A stretch of DNA of 64,000 bases from Candidatus Thiodiazotropha sp. (ex Myrtea sp. 'scaly one' KF741663) (GTDB lineage Bacteria > Pseudomonadota > Gammaproteobacteria > Chromatiales > Chromatiaceae): the NCBI GenBank assembly GCA_025655555.1, contig JAHXIQ010000003.1, positions 415,526 to 479,525 on the forward strand, given 5' to 3'. Made by a program: the position numbers and the translations under genes. Shown here in pieces: positions 9,369-17,915 of the stretch (positions within the stretch are counted from its first letter, which is position 1; each line of letters starts with the position of its first letter). The notes below the pieces were generated by a model. It saw only the letters and a program-made list of their open reading frames with translations, ran no database searches and was not told the DNA's origin.

Positions 9369-9893
9369 ATGAGGTCCGTGTTGATATTACATACCCTGGC
9401 CGGGAACCATTTTCCAAACCTTTTGATGATCTTGACTCTGGTTTGTTATAGCGGGAGTGTTTTCGCACTCCCCATTGTGAATTCACCAGGAACATCTCAG
9501 GATCAGATCTTCGATAATACAATCGAACAGATCCAGGCTGAAGGTCTGAGACAAGCCCTCTCGATCAATAAGGAACTCTCGCTGCAAGTGTCCGCCATTG
9601 CCCGTCAGAGCAAACAGACACGTGCGATGCTTGACGAGAGGTATAAAAAGCAAATAGCAGAACTCAAACGTGCCATTGAAACTTCAAACGAAACGGGGTT
9701 GGCGAACCATCTCTCTCAGATCGAAGAAACCACCCGGGCCATCCAAGCTCTGCACATGCAAAAGTGGCAGAGTTTGAAAGCTTTGTTAACGGTAAAACAA
9801 CAGGCCCGCTATCTGCTCTATCAAGATGCGCTGCAAAGGGAGTTACAACGCCGGGCTATCAAAGGTTTGCAGCCAGGTGCAAGCGATAAGTAA
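9369..9893 (+). CDS. Periplasmic helical protein, Spy/CpxP-like
   Basis: A 174-residue protein with a hydrophobic N-terminal export segment (ending near SVFA) and a mature part that is almost wholly helical and charged. The segment LTVKQQARYLLYQDALQREL resembles the LTxxQ motif of periplasmic Spy/CpxP/CnrX-type proteins, which sense or buffer envelope stress or metals. It lies just downstream of a terminator, so it may have its own promoter within or before the hairpin. Family assignment is tentative. Confidence 0.6.
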   Translation: MRSVLILHTLAGNHFPNLLMILTLVCYSGSVFALPIVNSPGTSQDQIFDNTIEQIQAEGLRQALSINKELSLQVSAIARQSKQTRAMLDERYKKQIAELKRAIETSNETGLANHLSQIEETTRAIQALHMQKWQSLKALLTVKQQARYLLYQDALQRELQRRAIKGLQPGASDK

Positions 9894-9921
9894 CACCCAC
9901 TATTTTTCTATTCGAAAAAGT

Positions 9922-10221
9922 TCATGATTTAAATAGATCCTCAGCCGCCTTTTGCAAATCCTCATCCGCTGATTGTGTTTGTACGGATTTGTGCTCTCCG
10001 GTTGGCTCAAAATAGCCACAGAAGTTAGCGCGCTCTTTCTCTATGATCCGTTCGGCTATGGGTTCTTCGCACTGATTGGGTCTGCTGGGGGCATACCAAC
10101 GGCAGTTGCGGCAGACTCGTGTGGGTTTGTTGCAATTGAGACAACTGTTTTCACGCCCGTAGTCACTGCTTTGGAGTTCAGTGCCGCAGTGCCAGCATTT
10201 GCCGATAGTTGTTTCACTCAT
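9922..10221 (-). CDS. Small zinc-ribbon protein
   Basis: A 99-residue cytoplasmic protein with CxxC pairs in its first half: CWHC (residues 9-12), CLNC (27-30), then CRNC (37-40), with Cys near 51 and 68. These would hold one or two zinc ions. The C-terminal 30 residues are acidic and helical. It sits immediately after the SCO gene on the same strand, at the end of the oxidase assembly locus. No function is known. Confidence 0.7.
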   Translation of the reverse strand: MSETTIGKCWHCGTELQSSDYGRENSCLNCNKPTRVCRNCRWYAPSRPNQCEEPIAERIIEKERANFCGYFEPTGEHKSVQTQSADEDLQKAAEDLFKS

Positions 10222-10236
10222 GATTCGCTCTCTTTT

Positions 10237-10908
10237 TTAGTCGACCAGGCTGGTTATAGTCAGGAAGTCGTCTGCCATGATAGCGGGATCATGGGGTGGG
10301 CTGAAGAGGGCGTAATAACGACCCTGTGGGTCAATCAGAATGATAGAAGCGGAGTGATCCATCACGTATCCCATGGCACTATTCTCTGTCTCCACTTTGC
10401 GGTAGAGGATACCCAGGGGCTTTGTCATCGTTTGTAACGCCGCATCATCTCCTCTGATGCCTAGAAAACCGGGATCAAAATAGGTTACATACTCTGCCAG
10501 TCTCTCTGCCGTGTCACGTTCCGGATCAACTGAGACAAAGCCGATCTGATAGGGAAATTTGCTCTCAGTTTGCTGCAGGTTAAGATTCATCTCTGCCAAC
10601 ATGGCTAATGTCGATGGGCAGATATCCGGGCAATGCGTGTAGCCAAAACTGAGTAGTGTCCATCGACCTAGAAGCCGACTGTTATCAAACGTTTTTCCCA
10701 GGTGGTCATTGAGAGAGAACGCGGCGAGTGGTCGGAGTTGCGGCAGCAATGTGGCTCGCTTTGTTTCGATGTGAGCTTGTACGGCAGGCGGCTGGGTGTT
10801 GAAAAGAAACCAACTACTGACACCGGCAATCAGTAGGGGAATTAGCAGGATAAGGATGAGAATGCTTTTACGGCTGTTTTGTGTCAATGGTTTTTGCGTC
10901 TCATTCAT
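10237..10908 (-). CDS. SCO1/SenC copper chaperone for cytochrome oxidase
   Basis: Membrane-anchored periplasmic thioredoxin-fold protein that delivers copper to the CuA site of cytochrome c oxidase. One N-terminal membrane helix; the CxxxC copper motif is in YTHCPDICPS; the third copper ligand, His, is in MDHSASIILIDPQG. Length (223 residues) is normal. Its start overlaps the end of ctaA by 8 bp, so the two are likely translationally coupled. Confidence 0.92.
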   Translation of the reverse strand: MNETQKPLTQNSRKSILILILLIPLLIAGVSSWFLFNTQPPAVQAHIETKRATLLPQLRPLAAFSLNDHLGKTFDNSRLLGRWTLLSFGYTHCPDICPSTLAMLAEMNLNLQQTESKFPYQIGFVSVDPERDTAERLAEYVTYFDPGFLGIRGDDAALQTMTKPLGILYRKVETENSAMGYVMDHSASIILIDPQGRYYALFSPPHDPAIMADDFLTITSLVD

Positions 10909-11923
10909 GGCGTCTCGATATCCAGATCAGTGTCACAAGGGTTGCCAGTAAAAGCGCGGCTCCACCATTGTGCGCCACCGCGACAGGCAGCGGAAGATGG
11001 CCAAGTACATTGGTGATACCCAGCGCGACCTGCATCAATAGAAGCAGACCCAACAACCCTCCCAGTCTGCGTAGATGTGTTGTTTCTTTTTTTCTCAATA
11101 GCCAGATGGCAAGCAGACCCAGGGTGATCAGTGTCGCCAGGGCGCCGATCCGGTGGGTCATATGGATAGCGGAGCGGGCATCGTTCTCCAGCACGCCGAA
11201 TTCGTAGTTGACGCCGAGCCCCCGCCAGATGACAAAGGCCTCTTTAAAATCCATGTCGGGCCACCACTGGCCGTCATAGCAAGCCGGGAACTCGCTACAT
11301 CCCAAAGCGGCGTAGTTGGTACTTGTCCAGCCACCAAGTGTGATCTGAATGATCAATACGAAAAGCGAGAGCAGGATGAGGCGTCTGGTTGGCTGGGAGG
11401 TGGAGAGGGTATGGAACGAATCAACAGGTCTGAGCCTAAGCGCCAGCAGCCATAGCAGGACGAATGTGGCAAAACCACCGAGCAGGTGGGCGGTGACAAT
11501 AGCGGGTTTGACCAGGAGCGTGACAGTCCACATGCCCAGTGCCGCCTGGAGAATTACCAGCAGAAGCAGGAGTGTCGGCAGCAGTAAAGGCTGTGCTGTG
11601 CTTTTTCGGTTGAGCCAGGCCAGTATTGTCAGTGACAGAATAAAGATACCGAGACTTCCCGCCAGATAGCGGTGGATCATCTCTTTCCAGGCCTTTCCCA
11701 CATGCAGGGGCCGCGAGTAGTCGGCATTGTCTTGTTGTGAAGTGGTTGCTTGCGCAGGTACCACCAGCTCGCCGTAGCAGCCGGGCCAGTCAGGGCAACC
11801 AAGGCCTGCGTCGGAGAGGCGAACATAGGCGCCCACCAACACCACGCTGAATGCCAGCAGACAGGTGAAAATGGCCAGTCGGTATTGTCGGCTCCTTGAG
11901 ACTTGCGGATTCGTCAACGGCAT
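10901..11923 (-). CDS. ctaA: Heme A synthase, COX15/CtaA family
   Basis: Converts heme O to heme A for the aa3-type oxidase. Eight membrane helices in two related halves; heme-binding His residues in IHRYLAG, TAHLLGG, MTHRIGA and VAHNGGA; the Cys pair typical of the loop appears in GLGCPDWPGC and again in ALGCSEFPAC. The ATG at 11923 gives a 340-residue protein of usual length; an upstream in-frame ATG at 12031 would add 36 residues that do not resemble the family. It is divergent from the heme-copper oxidase-like gene starting at 12053. Confidence 0.9.
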   Translation of the reverse strand: MPLTNPQVSRSRQYRLAIFTCLLAFSVVLVGAYVRLSDAGLGCPDWPGCYGELVVPAQATTSQQDNADYSRPLHVGKAWKEMIHRYLAGSLGIFILSLTILAWLNRKSTAQPLLLPTLLLLLVILQAALGMWTVTLLVKPAIVTAHLLGGFATFVLLWLLALRLRPVDSFHTLSTSQPTRRLILLSLFVLIIQITLGGWTSTNYAALGCSEFPACYDGQWWPDMDFKEAFVIWRGLGVNYEFGVLENDARSAIHMTHRIGALATLITLGLLAIWLLRKKETTHLRRLGGLLGLLLLMQVALGITNVLGHLPLPVAVAHNGGAALLLATLVTLIWISRRHE

Positions 11924-12052
11924 GGGAGGCTCTGGGCTAAAGCATTCATCCAGTGGCAGATTGCAAAGCTGGTAAACATAACGACATAAGATGAAGGATG
12001 ATGTCCCTTGGTGCAACTCGAAGAATCCCATATCAGCTTTAATGAAATAACA

Positions 12053-13384
12053 ATGGCGCAGCAGGGTTTATGTCGCCGCTGGTTGCAGCTGGGGGTGTTG
12101 TCTCTCGGATTGGCGGGCCTGTTTGCCCTATTACTGGTGCTTTCCAGGACACCCGGCAGTGAGGCATTCTTTCCCTGGGTCGACTTTTTTCGTACGGCAC
12201 TGGTCGTACATGTGGATCAGTCTGTGCTGATCTGGTTTCTCTCCATGACAGGCCTGGTCTGGAGTCTCTTGATTCCACCTTCGCAACGGCGGTTGCTGTG
12301 GCAGCGCATTGCCTTTGTCATGGCGCTCTCAGGTACCTTGGGTATCGCACTTTCGGCCTTTTTCGGTGAAGGCGCGCCTTTGATGAATAATTATGTGCCG
12401 GTGCTTCAGCGGCCACTCTTCTTTTATGCACTGGGACTGTTTGGTCTGGGCATTGCCATTCAAGCGTTGCTGGTGTTCAGCATCACCCGCCGGGGCTTCC
12501 AATTGACGGGACGAATACGCCTGCCGGCATTGGCTGCACTGACGCTTTCCGTTGCCGTGGTCATGTCGATCGCTGCGCTTGCTACCGCCTGGCTGCAGAT
12601 GCCTGAAGGCGTGGAGGGGCAGGGTTTCTATGAATACCTGTTCTGGGGTGGCGGGCATACCCTGCAGTTTGCTTATACGCAATTAATTATGCTGGCCTGG
12701 CTGTTACTCGCGTTTTACAGTGGCGTACGTATACCTCTGGATGGACGCTGGTTTGTCTGGCTGTTGCTGTTGGGTGTGGCACCTGTACTGTTGGTGCCGC
12801 TGGTCTATGGGATGTATGAGACGGTCACGCTGGATTCACGCACAGCCTTTACCCGCCTGATGCAATATGGTGGTGGGTTGGCCGTCATTCCTGTTGGACT
12901 CGTGCTGACCTGGGGACTTTTCAAATCATCCGGCCCCGATGCCATTGGTCGTCCATTGCGTCGCTCACTCTGGATGTCCCTGTTGCTTTTCTTTGCCGGT
13001 GGTTTTATCGCGATGTTTATTTCCGGTGTCAACACCATCATTCCAGCGCATTACCACGGATCGATTGTCGGTGTGACTCTGGCTCTCATGGGGCTTGCCT
13101 ATCTGCTACTGCCCAAACTCGGTTATGCACCAGTGCGTGGGCGCTTGGCTGATCTGCAACCTTGGATTTATGGCTATGGACAACTTATCCATATTTCCGC
13201 TTTGGCTGTCTCCGGTGCGATGGGTATACAGCGCAAAACAGCAGGCGCCGCACAGGGACTCGATTCGATCTCAGCCAAAGTGACTATGGGTGTGATGGGT
13301 CTGGGAGGATTGCTTGCAGTCGTCGGTGGAATACTATTTGTCTGGATCATGCTGCAGGCGTTCAGACAAGGCAGCCGGCCCTAG
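12053..13384 (+). CDS. Heme-copper oxidase subunit I-like protein lacking the CuB His-His pair
   Basis: A membrane protein of about 443 residues and about twelve helices, similar to cbb3-type/heme-copper oxidase subunit I. Putative heme ligands are visible: VVHVDQS (helix 2 low-spin heme His) and PAHYHGS (helix 10 pair). FWGGGHT would supply the first CuB His. The helix 7 region (VPLVYGMYETVTLD) has no His-His, so the normal CuB site cannot form; subunit I at 19651-21246 has it (WAHHQY). The protein is also shorter than a normal subunit I and lacks the HPEVY Tyr. It lies among heme A and SCO genes but on the opposite strand. It may be an assembly or sensing protein rather than an oxidase; that is inference. 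The ATG at 12053 is preferred to a TTG at 12008. Confidence 0.7.
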   Translation: MAQQGLCRRWLQLGVLSLGLAGLFALLLVLSRTPGSEAFFPWVDFFRTALVVHVDQSVLIWFLSMTGLVWSLLIPPSQRRLLWQRIAFVMALSGTLGIALSAFFGEGAPLMNNYVPVLQRPLFFYALGLFGLGIAIQALLVFSITRRGFQLTGRIRLPALAALTLSVAVVMSIAALATAWLQMPEGVEGQGFYEYLFWGGGHTLQFAYTQLIMLAWLLLAFYSGVRIPLDGRWFVWLLLLGVAPVLLVPLVYGMYETVTLDSRTAFTRLMQYGGGLAVIPVGLVLTWGLFKSSGPDAIGRPLRRSLWMSLLLFFAGGFIAMFISGVNTIIPAHYHGSIVGVTLALMGLAYLLLPKLGYAPVRGRLADLQPWIYGYGQLIHISALAVSGAMGIQRKTAGAAQGLDSISAKVTMGVMGLGGLLAVVGGILFVWIMLQAFRQGSRP

Positions 13385-14871
13385 GCCGAACGGGAGAGTA
13401 GTATCGCTCGGTTACCACCCAGCTGTTTAGCCTGATAACAGGCGGCTTCCGCCGCACTCAATGTCTTTTCAGCATTGGTTACCGAGTCATCCAATAGCTT
13501 ACCGCCGATACTGATTCTGGCGTCATAGGCGTGGTTACCCCATTGAAAGGGCTTGGCGGCAATATTCCTGCGAATCTCCTCGGCCAACGCGGAAGCAAAA
13601 TCCCAGTGACAGTCTCTGAGTAGTACGGCAAATTCATCACCGCCGGTTCGACCGGCAACATCTTGCTGACGAATGGTATTTCTTATAATTTCGGCGGTAT
13701 GTTGGATCAACCGGTTTCCGGCTTCGTGCCCTGCCATGTCATTAACCGTCTTCAGGTCGTCAAGATCGAGAAAAAGTAGATAGTGAGTCGTTGTCTTATC
13801 TTGTGCCGAGGCTATTGTTGCCTCCAGGTATTCCATGAACTTGGCGTGATTGAACAGTTTGGTCAGGTGGTCATGGTCGGCTCTAAAGCGAAGAGATTGG
13901 TACTGTGTCTGTTCTGCAAAGGTGGCGGCTACAATTAATCCGGTGAAAACAGCAACTGCGACATAGGCGATATCGATGATGAGATAGTTGATTTCAGCAC
14001 GATTGAAACTCCCAGGCTCAATCCAGGCACCGGTTATAAAAAATGCCATGAGCGCAGCCAGGCTGAGCAGCGTCACCCCACGAGGACCATGCCGGAGAGC
14101 AGAGAATAAAAGAATTGGTGTGGCCAGAAAAAGCAGTAAAACCGATAGTGCTTTCTCCGCATCCGTAACCGCCATGTAGACAGCAATGCCCAATGTCAGT
14201 GCAAGCAGGATAAGTTCAAAAAAGGAACGTAGATCAATACGCCATTGTCGGTGCCAACTCAATAAGAAAGCGCCAAGTGTGATGATGCCGATAGAGTTCC
14301 CCAACCACCAGAAAAACCAGAGTGTTGCGTGAGGTGCAGAGAGATTGCCAATGAAATAACTAAAGGCCAGGATTCCTATGCTTGCACTGATAACGGGACC
14401 CAGGATCGAAGCTAATAGAGTAAAAGCAAAAACAGATTTCACTTTATCAAGAGAGGGAAGGAAACCCAGATGACGTAGTAAAATGACAGGTATGGCTGCT
14501 TCAAGCACACTTCCTAAGGCAGCAATAAATGCTACCTGCATAGGAATGCCTGCATCTAAGGAGATCAGGTACATGCCGAAAAATACACCTGGCCAGTGTC
14601 TGATGCCAAAGATAAAAAATGCTGCGAATGCCACACCGGAAGGTAACCAGAGCGGCGTAATGCCCGTTTGCGCTGACTGGGCTGTCAGGCTTATCACGCC
14701 AGTCAGATAATAGAGACAACCAAGGGCTAGGCTGTAAAGCAGGAGCTGCGGATAGTATTGTCTTTTATCAGCATGCTTTTCCAACTGCGGCATGCTGTCA
14801 CTGTTATCCGGTTGATCGGTACGCAATATGTTATAAATCCAGTGGGTTGGGGTTGTTCTTTTACTGTTCAT
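13381..14871 (-). CDS. MASE1-GGDEF diguanylate cyclase
   Basis: A 496-residue membrane-bound enzyme making cyclic di-GMP from two GTP. Residues about 40-320 form a MASE1 sensor of eight or so helices (TPLWLPSGVAFAAFFIFG signature). The C-terminal 165 residues are a GGDEF domain with an intact active site in GRTGGDEFAVLLRDC and the usual DHLTKLFNHAKF entry. No inhibitory RxxD is obvious five residues before GGDEF. It converges on the heme-copper oxidase-like gene with a 4-bp overlap: both stop codons lie in the palindrome CCTAGG. Confidence 0.9.
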   Translation of the reverse strand: MNSKRTTPTHWIYNILRTDQPDNSDSMPQLEKHADKRQYYPQLLLYSLALGCLYYLTGVISLTAQSAQTGITPLWLPSGVAFAAFFIFGIRHWPGVFFGMYLISLDAGIPMQVAFIAALGSVLEAAIPVILLRHLGFLPSLDKVKSVFAFTLLASILGPVISASIGILAFSYFIGNLSAPHATLWFFWWLGNSIGIITLGAFLLSWHRQWRIDLRSFFELILLALTLGIAVYMAVTDAEKALSVLLLFLATPILLFSALRHGPRGVTLLSLAALMAFFITGAWIEPGSFNRAEINYLIIDIAYVAVAVFTGLIVAATFAEQTQYQSLRFRADHDHLTKLFNHAKFMEYLEATIASAQDKTTTHYLLFLDLDDLKTVNDMAGHEAGNRLIQHTAEIIRNTIRQQDVAGRTGGDEFAVLLRDCHWDFASALAEEIRRNIAAKPFQWGNHAYDARISIGGKLLDDSVTNAEKTLSAAEAACYQAKQLGGNRAILLSRSA

Positions 14872-15331
14872 GCATTACGACAATTCGAATAGGGCTCATG
14901 GGTAACTGTAAATACATCACTAAAAACAAGACGGTTAACCGCTACGCTCAAAAGACAACTAAATTTCAGTCTTCACGATAATAGTGAATACTTTTTTGAG
15001 GATCTCAAGCGCACCCTGCTTTTTTCCAACAGGGTTTTAATGCTCTATGTACGATTCATGGGGATGGGAGTCAAATCGATTTCGTAATTAATACTTAAAA
15101 TCGAAAATATTATTTTAAACTGCCTGCAAATAATTCAGTTCCATGAGTACCAATCTCCGTAATTCAATGTACTGAATATCTGGTTTCCGCACTTTACTGA
15201 ATGTGTAAAACAGTGGAAGGCGCTACCGGAGGGGGCAGACTTTATAAGGGAACCAAATATAAGGGAGGTTAAGGTCTCAAAGAATGCCTACCTCAAAAGA
15301 AGTATGAAGAACCCTAAGTTTACTGCTGGTT
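14872..15331. other. Intergenic stretch with a weak hairpin
   Basis: No gene is supported. A short hairpin (ACCCTG with CAGGGT, around 15016-15037) is followed by a few T residues and could be a weak terminator. The promoter of the cyclase gene should lie near 14880-14950, but no clear boxes were identified. Confidence 0.45.
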
Positions 15332-16246
15332 TTAACTGGTCGACACAAACAACTGCAGATAGTGATCAGCAAGCAGAAGGGTAAACAGAAGACTGAGATA
15401 AATAATCGAGTAGCCAAAGGTCTTCATGGCATGATCACGACCGTTACTTCGCAGGAGTTTAATACTATGTCGGATGAACCCGATCCCGAGCAGCATTGCA
15501 CCGGCCAGATAGAGATATCCGCTCATTTGAATGACAAAGGGCAATAGGGAGACAGCCAGCAACATTATTGAGTAGATTAGGATCTGCTGTTTGGTGAAGT
15601 CGATGCCATGGGTGACTGGCAACATTGGAATGTCAGCCTTGGCATAGTCTTCACGACGATGGATCGCCAGTGGCCAGAAATGGGGGGGTGTCCAGACAAA
15701 GATAATGAGTAGAAGCAGGAAAGATTCAAGTGTGACTTCACCGGTCACGGCACACCAACCCAGCAACGGGGGTGCTGCACCCGCTAGTCCTCCCCAGACG
15801 ATGTTCTGTGGCGTGCTTCGTTTCAGATATCGGGTATAAATTACCGCGTAGCCGATCAATGCAAAGCAGGTGAGTAGTGCTGTCAGAGGATTGACTAGAA
15901 AATAGAGCATTCCCATAGAGATACCGCCCAGCAACAAGGCAAAACTCATGGCATGGGAGGTGTCCATGTGACCACTGGGTATGGGGCGCCAACTGGTACG
16001 CTCCATGAGTGCGTCGATGCGCTGGTCAATGACATGATTGATGACTGCACCCGAGGCGGCAGCCAGAGAGATGCCTGCCAGACCGAACAGAAGCGCTTGC
16101 CAGGGTACAAAGCCCTCAGTGGACAGCAGCATGCCCACCAGCGCAGTAAAGGCGATCAGCAAGACCACCTTGGGTTTGGTCATCTCATAATAGTCGTGCC
16201 AGGAATAGGTGGCCGTGGTCTGTGTCGAGACGTTACTTATGGCCAT
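15332..16246 (-). CDS. ctaB: Protoheme IX farnesyltransferase (heme O synthase)
   Basis: UbiA-family membrane prenyltransferase that adds farnesyl to heme B, giving heme O, the substrate of CtaA. The first Asp-rich motif is in NHVIDQRIDALMERT and is followed by the family's RPIPSG; the second conserved loop is in IHRREDYAKADIPMLPV. Nine helices and 304 residues are normal. The start overlaps the end of the SCO-like gene by 14 bp. Also known as cyoE/COX10. Confidence 0.93.
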   Translation of the reverse strand: MAISNVSTQTTATYSWHDYYEMTKPKVVLLIAFTALVGMLLSTEGFVPWQALLFGLAGISLAAASGAVINHVIDQRIDALMERTSWRPIPSGHMDTSHAMSFALLLGGISMGMLYFLVNPLTALLTCFALIGYAVIYTRYLKRSTPQNIVWGGLAGAAPPLLGWCAVTGEVTLESFLLLLIIFVWTPPHFWPLAIHRREDYAKADIPMLPVTHGIDFTKQQILIYSIMLLAVSLLPFVIQMSGYLYLAGAMLLGIGFIRHSIKLLRSNGRDHAMKTFGYSIIYLSLLFTLLLADHYLQLFVSTS

Positions 16247-16877
16247 ACTGACCTCCTTGCGCCCAGCTTTGCGAGGCTTTGAGTAGTTTTTCCAGATCCT
16301 GCAATATCTGCTTAGTGCTGATTTGAACAGTATTGTGGGTCATCATGAGATCGACCTGTGGGTCGATAAGAAAGAGGGAAATCGCCTGCGCCGAGAGGTC
16401 CACAGGAAACAGAGACAGAAGGTTATCCCTTTGATCACTTTCAGCGATCAACAAATGGGTGCCTTCCAGTCCTTGCAGGTTCGGCAGATCCAGTCTTCCT
16501 TTGCTATCAGGCAGCAGAATCAACAGCCGTTCGATACGCTGACGGTTGGCTCCGGTGGCCCGGCGCATCTGGCGCACCTTGATCAGCGTTTCGATACAGG
16601 CGGCGTCACAACCGCCCTCACTGACCAGGGTCAGGGTCCACATGTTTTGCAATGTCTGCCAGTCGAAAGTCGTACCCTCAGGTGTCTGTAACTTGAGTGA
16701 GGCCATGGCTCTGGGCGGATCGATCAGTTCTCCGTGGTTAGTGCGTCCATCGGGCAACCACTGAGGATTGAAAAAGAAGATCCATGCCGCAATCGGTGGC
16801 AGGGCAAAAATTGCAATCAGTATCCAGAGTGATACAAGACTGCGGGGTTTTGCTTGGGTTTCGACCATGGTATTCAT
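16233..16877 (-). CDS. Membrane-anchored SCO-like thioredoxin-fold protein
   Basis: A 214-residue protein with one N-terminal membrane helix (LWILIAIFALPPIAAWIFFF) and a periplasmic domain that looks like a diverged thioredoxin/SCO fold. GGCDAACIETL gives a CxxxC pair like that of SCO proteins. An SCO-type distal His is not obvious, so copper binding is uncertain. It lies between SURF1 and ctaB within the oxidase assembly locus and its ATG overlaps the SURF1 stop (ATGA), with GGGAAAGGAAG just upstream. A role in oxidase assembly is inferred from context. Confidence 0.7.
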   Translation of the reverse strand: MNTMVETQAKPRSLVSLWILIAIFALPPIAAWIFFFNPQWLPDGRTNHGELIDPPRAMASLKLQTPEGTTFDWQTLQNMWTLTLVSEGGCDAACIETLIKVRQMRRATGANRQRIERLLILLPDSKGRLDLPNLQGLEGTHLLIAESDQRDNLLSLFPVDLSAQAISLFLIDPQVDLMMTHNTVQISTKQILQDLEKLLKASQSWAQGGQYGHK

Positions 16878-17632
16878 GCTTCCTTTCCCTTGACTGTCGA
16901 CTTGCTCAGCGAGAGACGCAGCCAGATGATGAGCGTGATCAGGGCAAAGGCGAACCACTGTATGGCGTAACCGATATGCATGGTGTCACTGCTGTGTGAT
17001 TGTGGCCATTGACGCACGAAACCATTCGAATCATCCGGTGACTGTAAGATGGCGAAAGGCAGCACGGTCAGGCCTGACCATTCAGAAAAATTCTCCAGGG
17101 TCAGGTAGGGCCACAATGGCGTGGTGTTGGCTTGTGCCTCCGGTTGTCCGAGTTCGATGGCAGGCGGCTGAGGCAGATTGATTTTGCCATGGACGATGAC
17201 GCTTTCATCTTGTGTGGATAGGCTCTCCAAGCCGTCGTACCTTTCAATGGGTATCCAGCCCCGATTGACCAGCACAATTTGATCACTGGCTTTGAGCCGC
17301 AGGGGCGTCACCACATGGTAGCCGTTTTTACCCAGGTGTTTTCGGTTCTCGATTAAAACCGTTTTATCGGTTAAATAGTCACCTTCTGCACGGATCGTTC
17401 TATACACCAAATCATCCGTAGCAGGTACCCCGTTATTCAAAGCGAGTACGGGCATTTTTCGGCGTGCTTCCTGAGTTGCCGCAAGATTGCGTTTCTGCTC
17501 GGCACGGTCGATTTGCCAGATCCCCAGGCCGGTAAAAAGAGGCACCAGGAATACCATGATCATTGTAGGGACGGCATGGGCATGAAATTGGCGCGTACTG
17601 CTTGTCATAGGCACTATAGTGGTTATATCCAT
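16874..17632 (-). CDS. SURF1-family oxidase assembly protein
   Basis: Inner-membrane protein that helps insert or retain heme A in cytochrome oxidase subunit I. Two membrane helices, one at each end (VPTMIMVFLVPLFTGLGIWQ and YAIQWFAFALITLIIWLRL), flank a periplasmic domain with the family motifs GIWQIDRAEQKR, LVNRGWIP and the terminal HxGYAIQWFAFA. Start could be 17632 or the in-frame ATG at 17608. It is translationally coupled to the SCO-like gene that follows. Confidence 0.88.
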   Translation of the reverse strand: MDITTIVPMTSSTRQFHAHAVPTMIMVFLVPLFTGLGIWQIDRAEQKRNLAATQEARRKMPVLALNNGVPATDDLVYRTIRAEGDYLTDKTVLIENRKHLGKNGYHVVTPLRLKASDQIVLVNRGWIPIERYDGLESLSTQDESVIVHGKINLPQPPAIELGQPEAQANTTPLWPYLTLENFSEWSGLTVLPFAILQSPDDSNGFVRQWPQSHSSDTMHIGYAIQWFAFALITLIIWLRLSLSKSTVKGKEA

Positions 17633-17689
17633 TCCTGTTACTGCGGCATCGGCAGGACAATACCCATTACACCCGGATCAGGAGCGATC

Positions 17690-17908
17690 ATGGACATGAT
17701 TTTCAAACTGCCGGTCTTGCTGGTACTGCTCTTCATTCTCTTCTCTCTGTTCCAGGGGATGTACTATCTGGCAAAAGATGACGGTGATGACAACAGCACC
17801 CGGGTTGTGAGGGCGTTAACCGTCAGACTGGTGCTCTCGCTGTTACTTTTTTTCATCCTCATGGCAGGTTACTTTTTTGGGTTTCTACAACCTCACGGTA
17901 TTACGTAA
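17690..17908 (+). CDS. DUF2909 twin-helix membrane protein
   Basis: A 72-residue protein with two membrane helices joined by a short loop containing DDGDDNSTRVVRALTVR, typical of the DUF2909 family found within oxidase assembly loci. It is on the plus strand, divergent from SURF1 and convergent on coxC (7 bp between stops). The ATG at 17690 is preferred: it has AGGAG upstream and gives the family's normal length, whereas a longer reading frame from 17513 does not. Confidence 0.75.
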   Translation: MDMIFKLPVLLVLLFILFSLFQGMYYLAKDDGDDNSTRVVRALTVRLVLSLLLFFILMAGYFFGFLQPHGIT

Positions 17909-17915
17909 GAATCAA

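Noticed and set aside
16431..16453. TTGATC...GATCAA inverted repeat as an FNR site
   Set aside because: Spacing between half-sites is far too long and it lies within a coding region.
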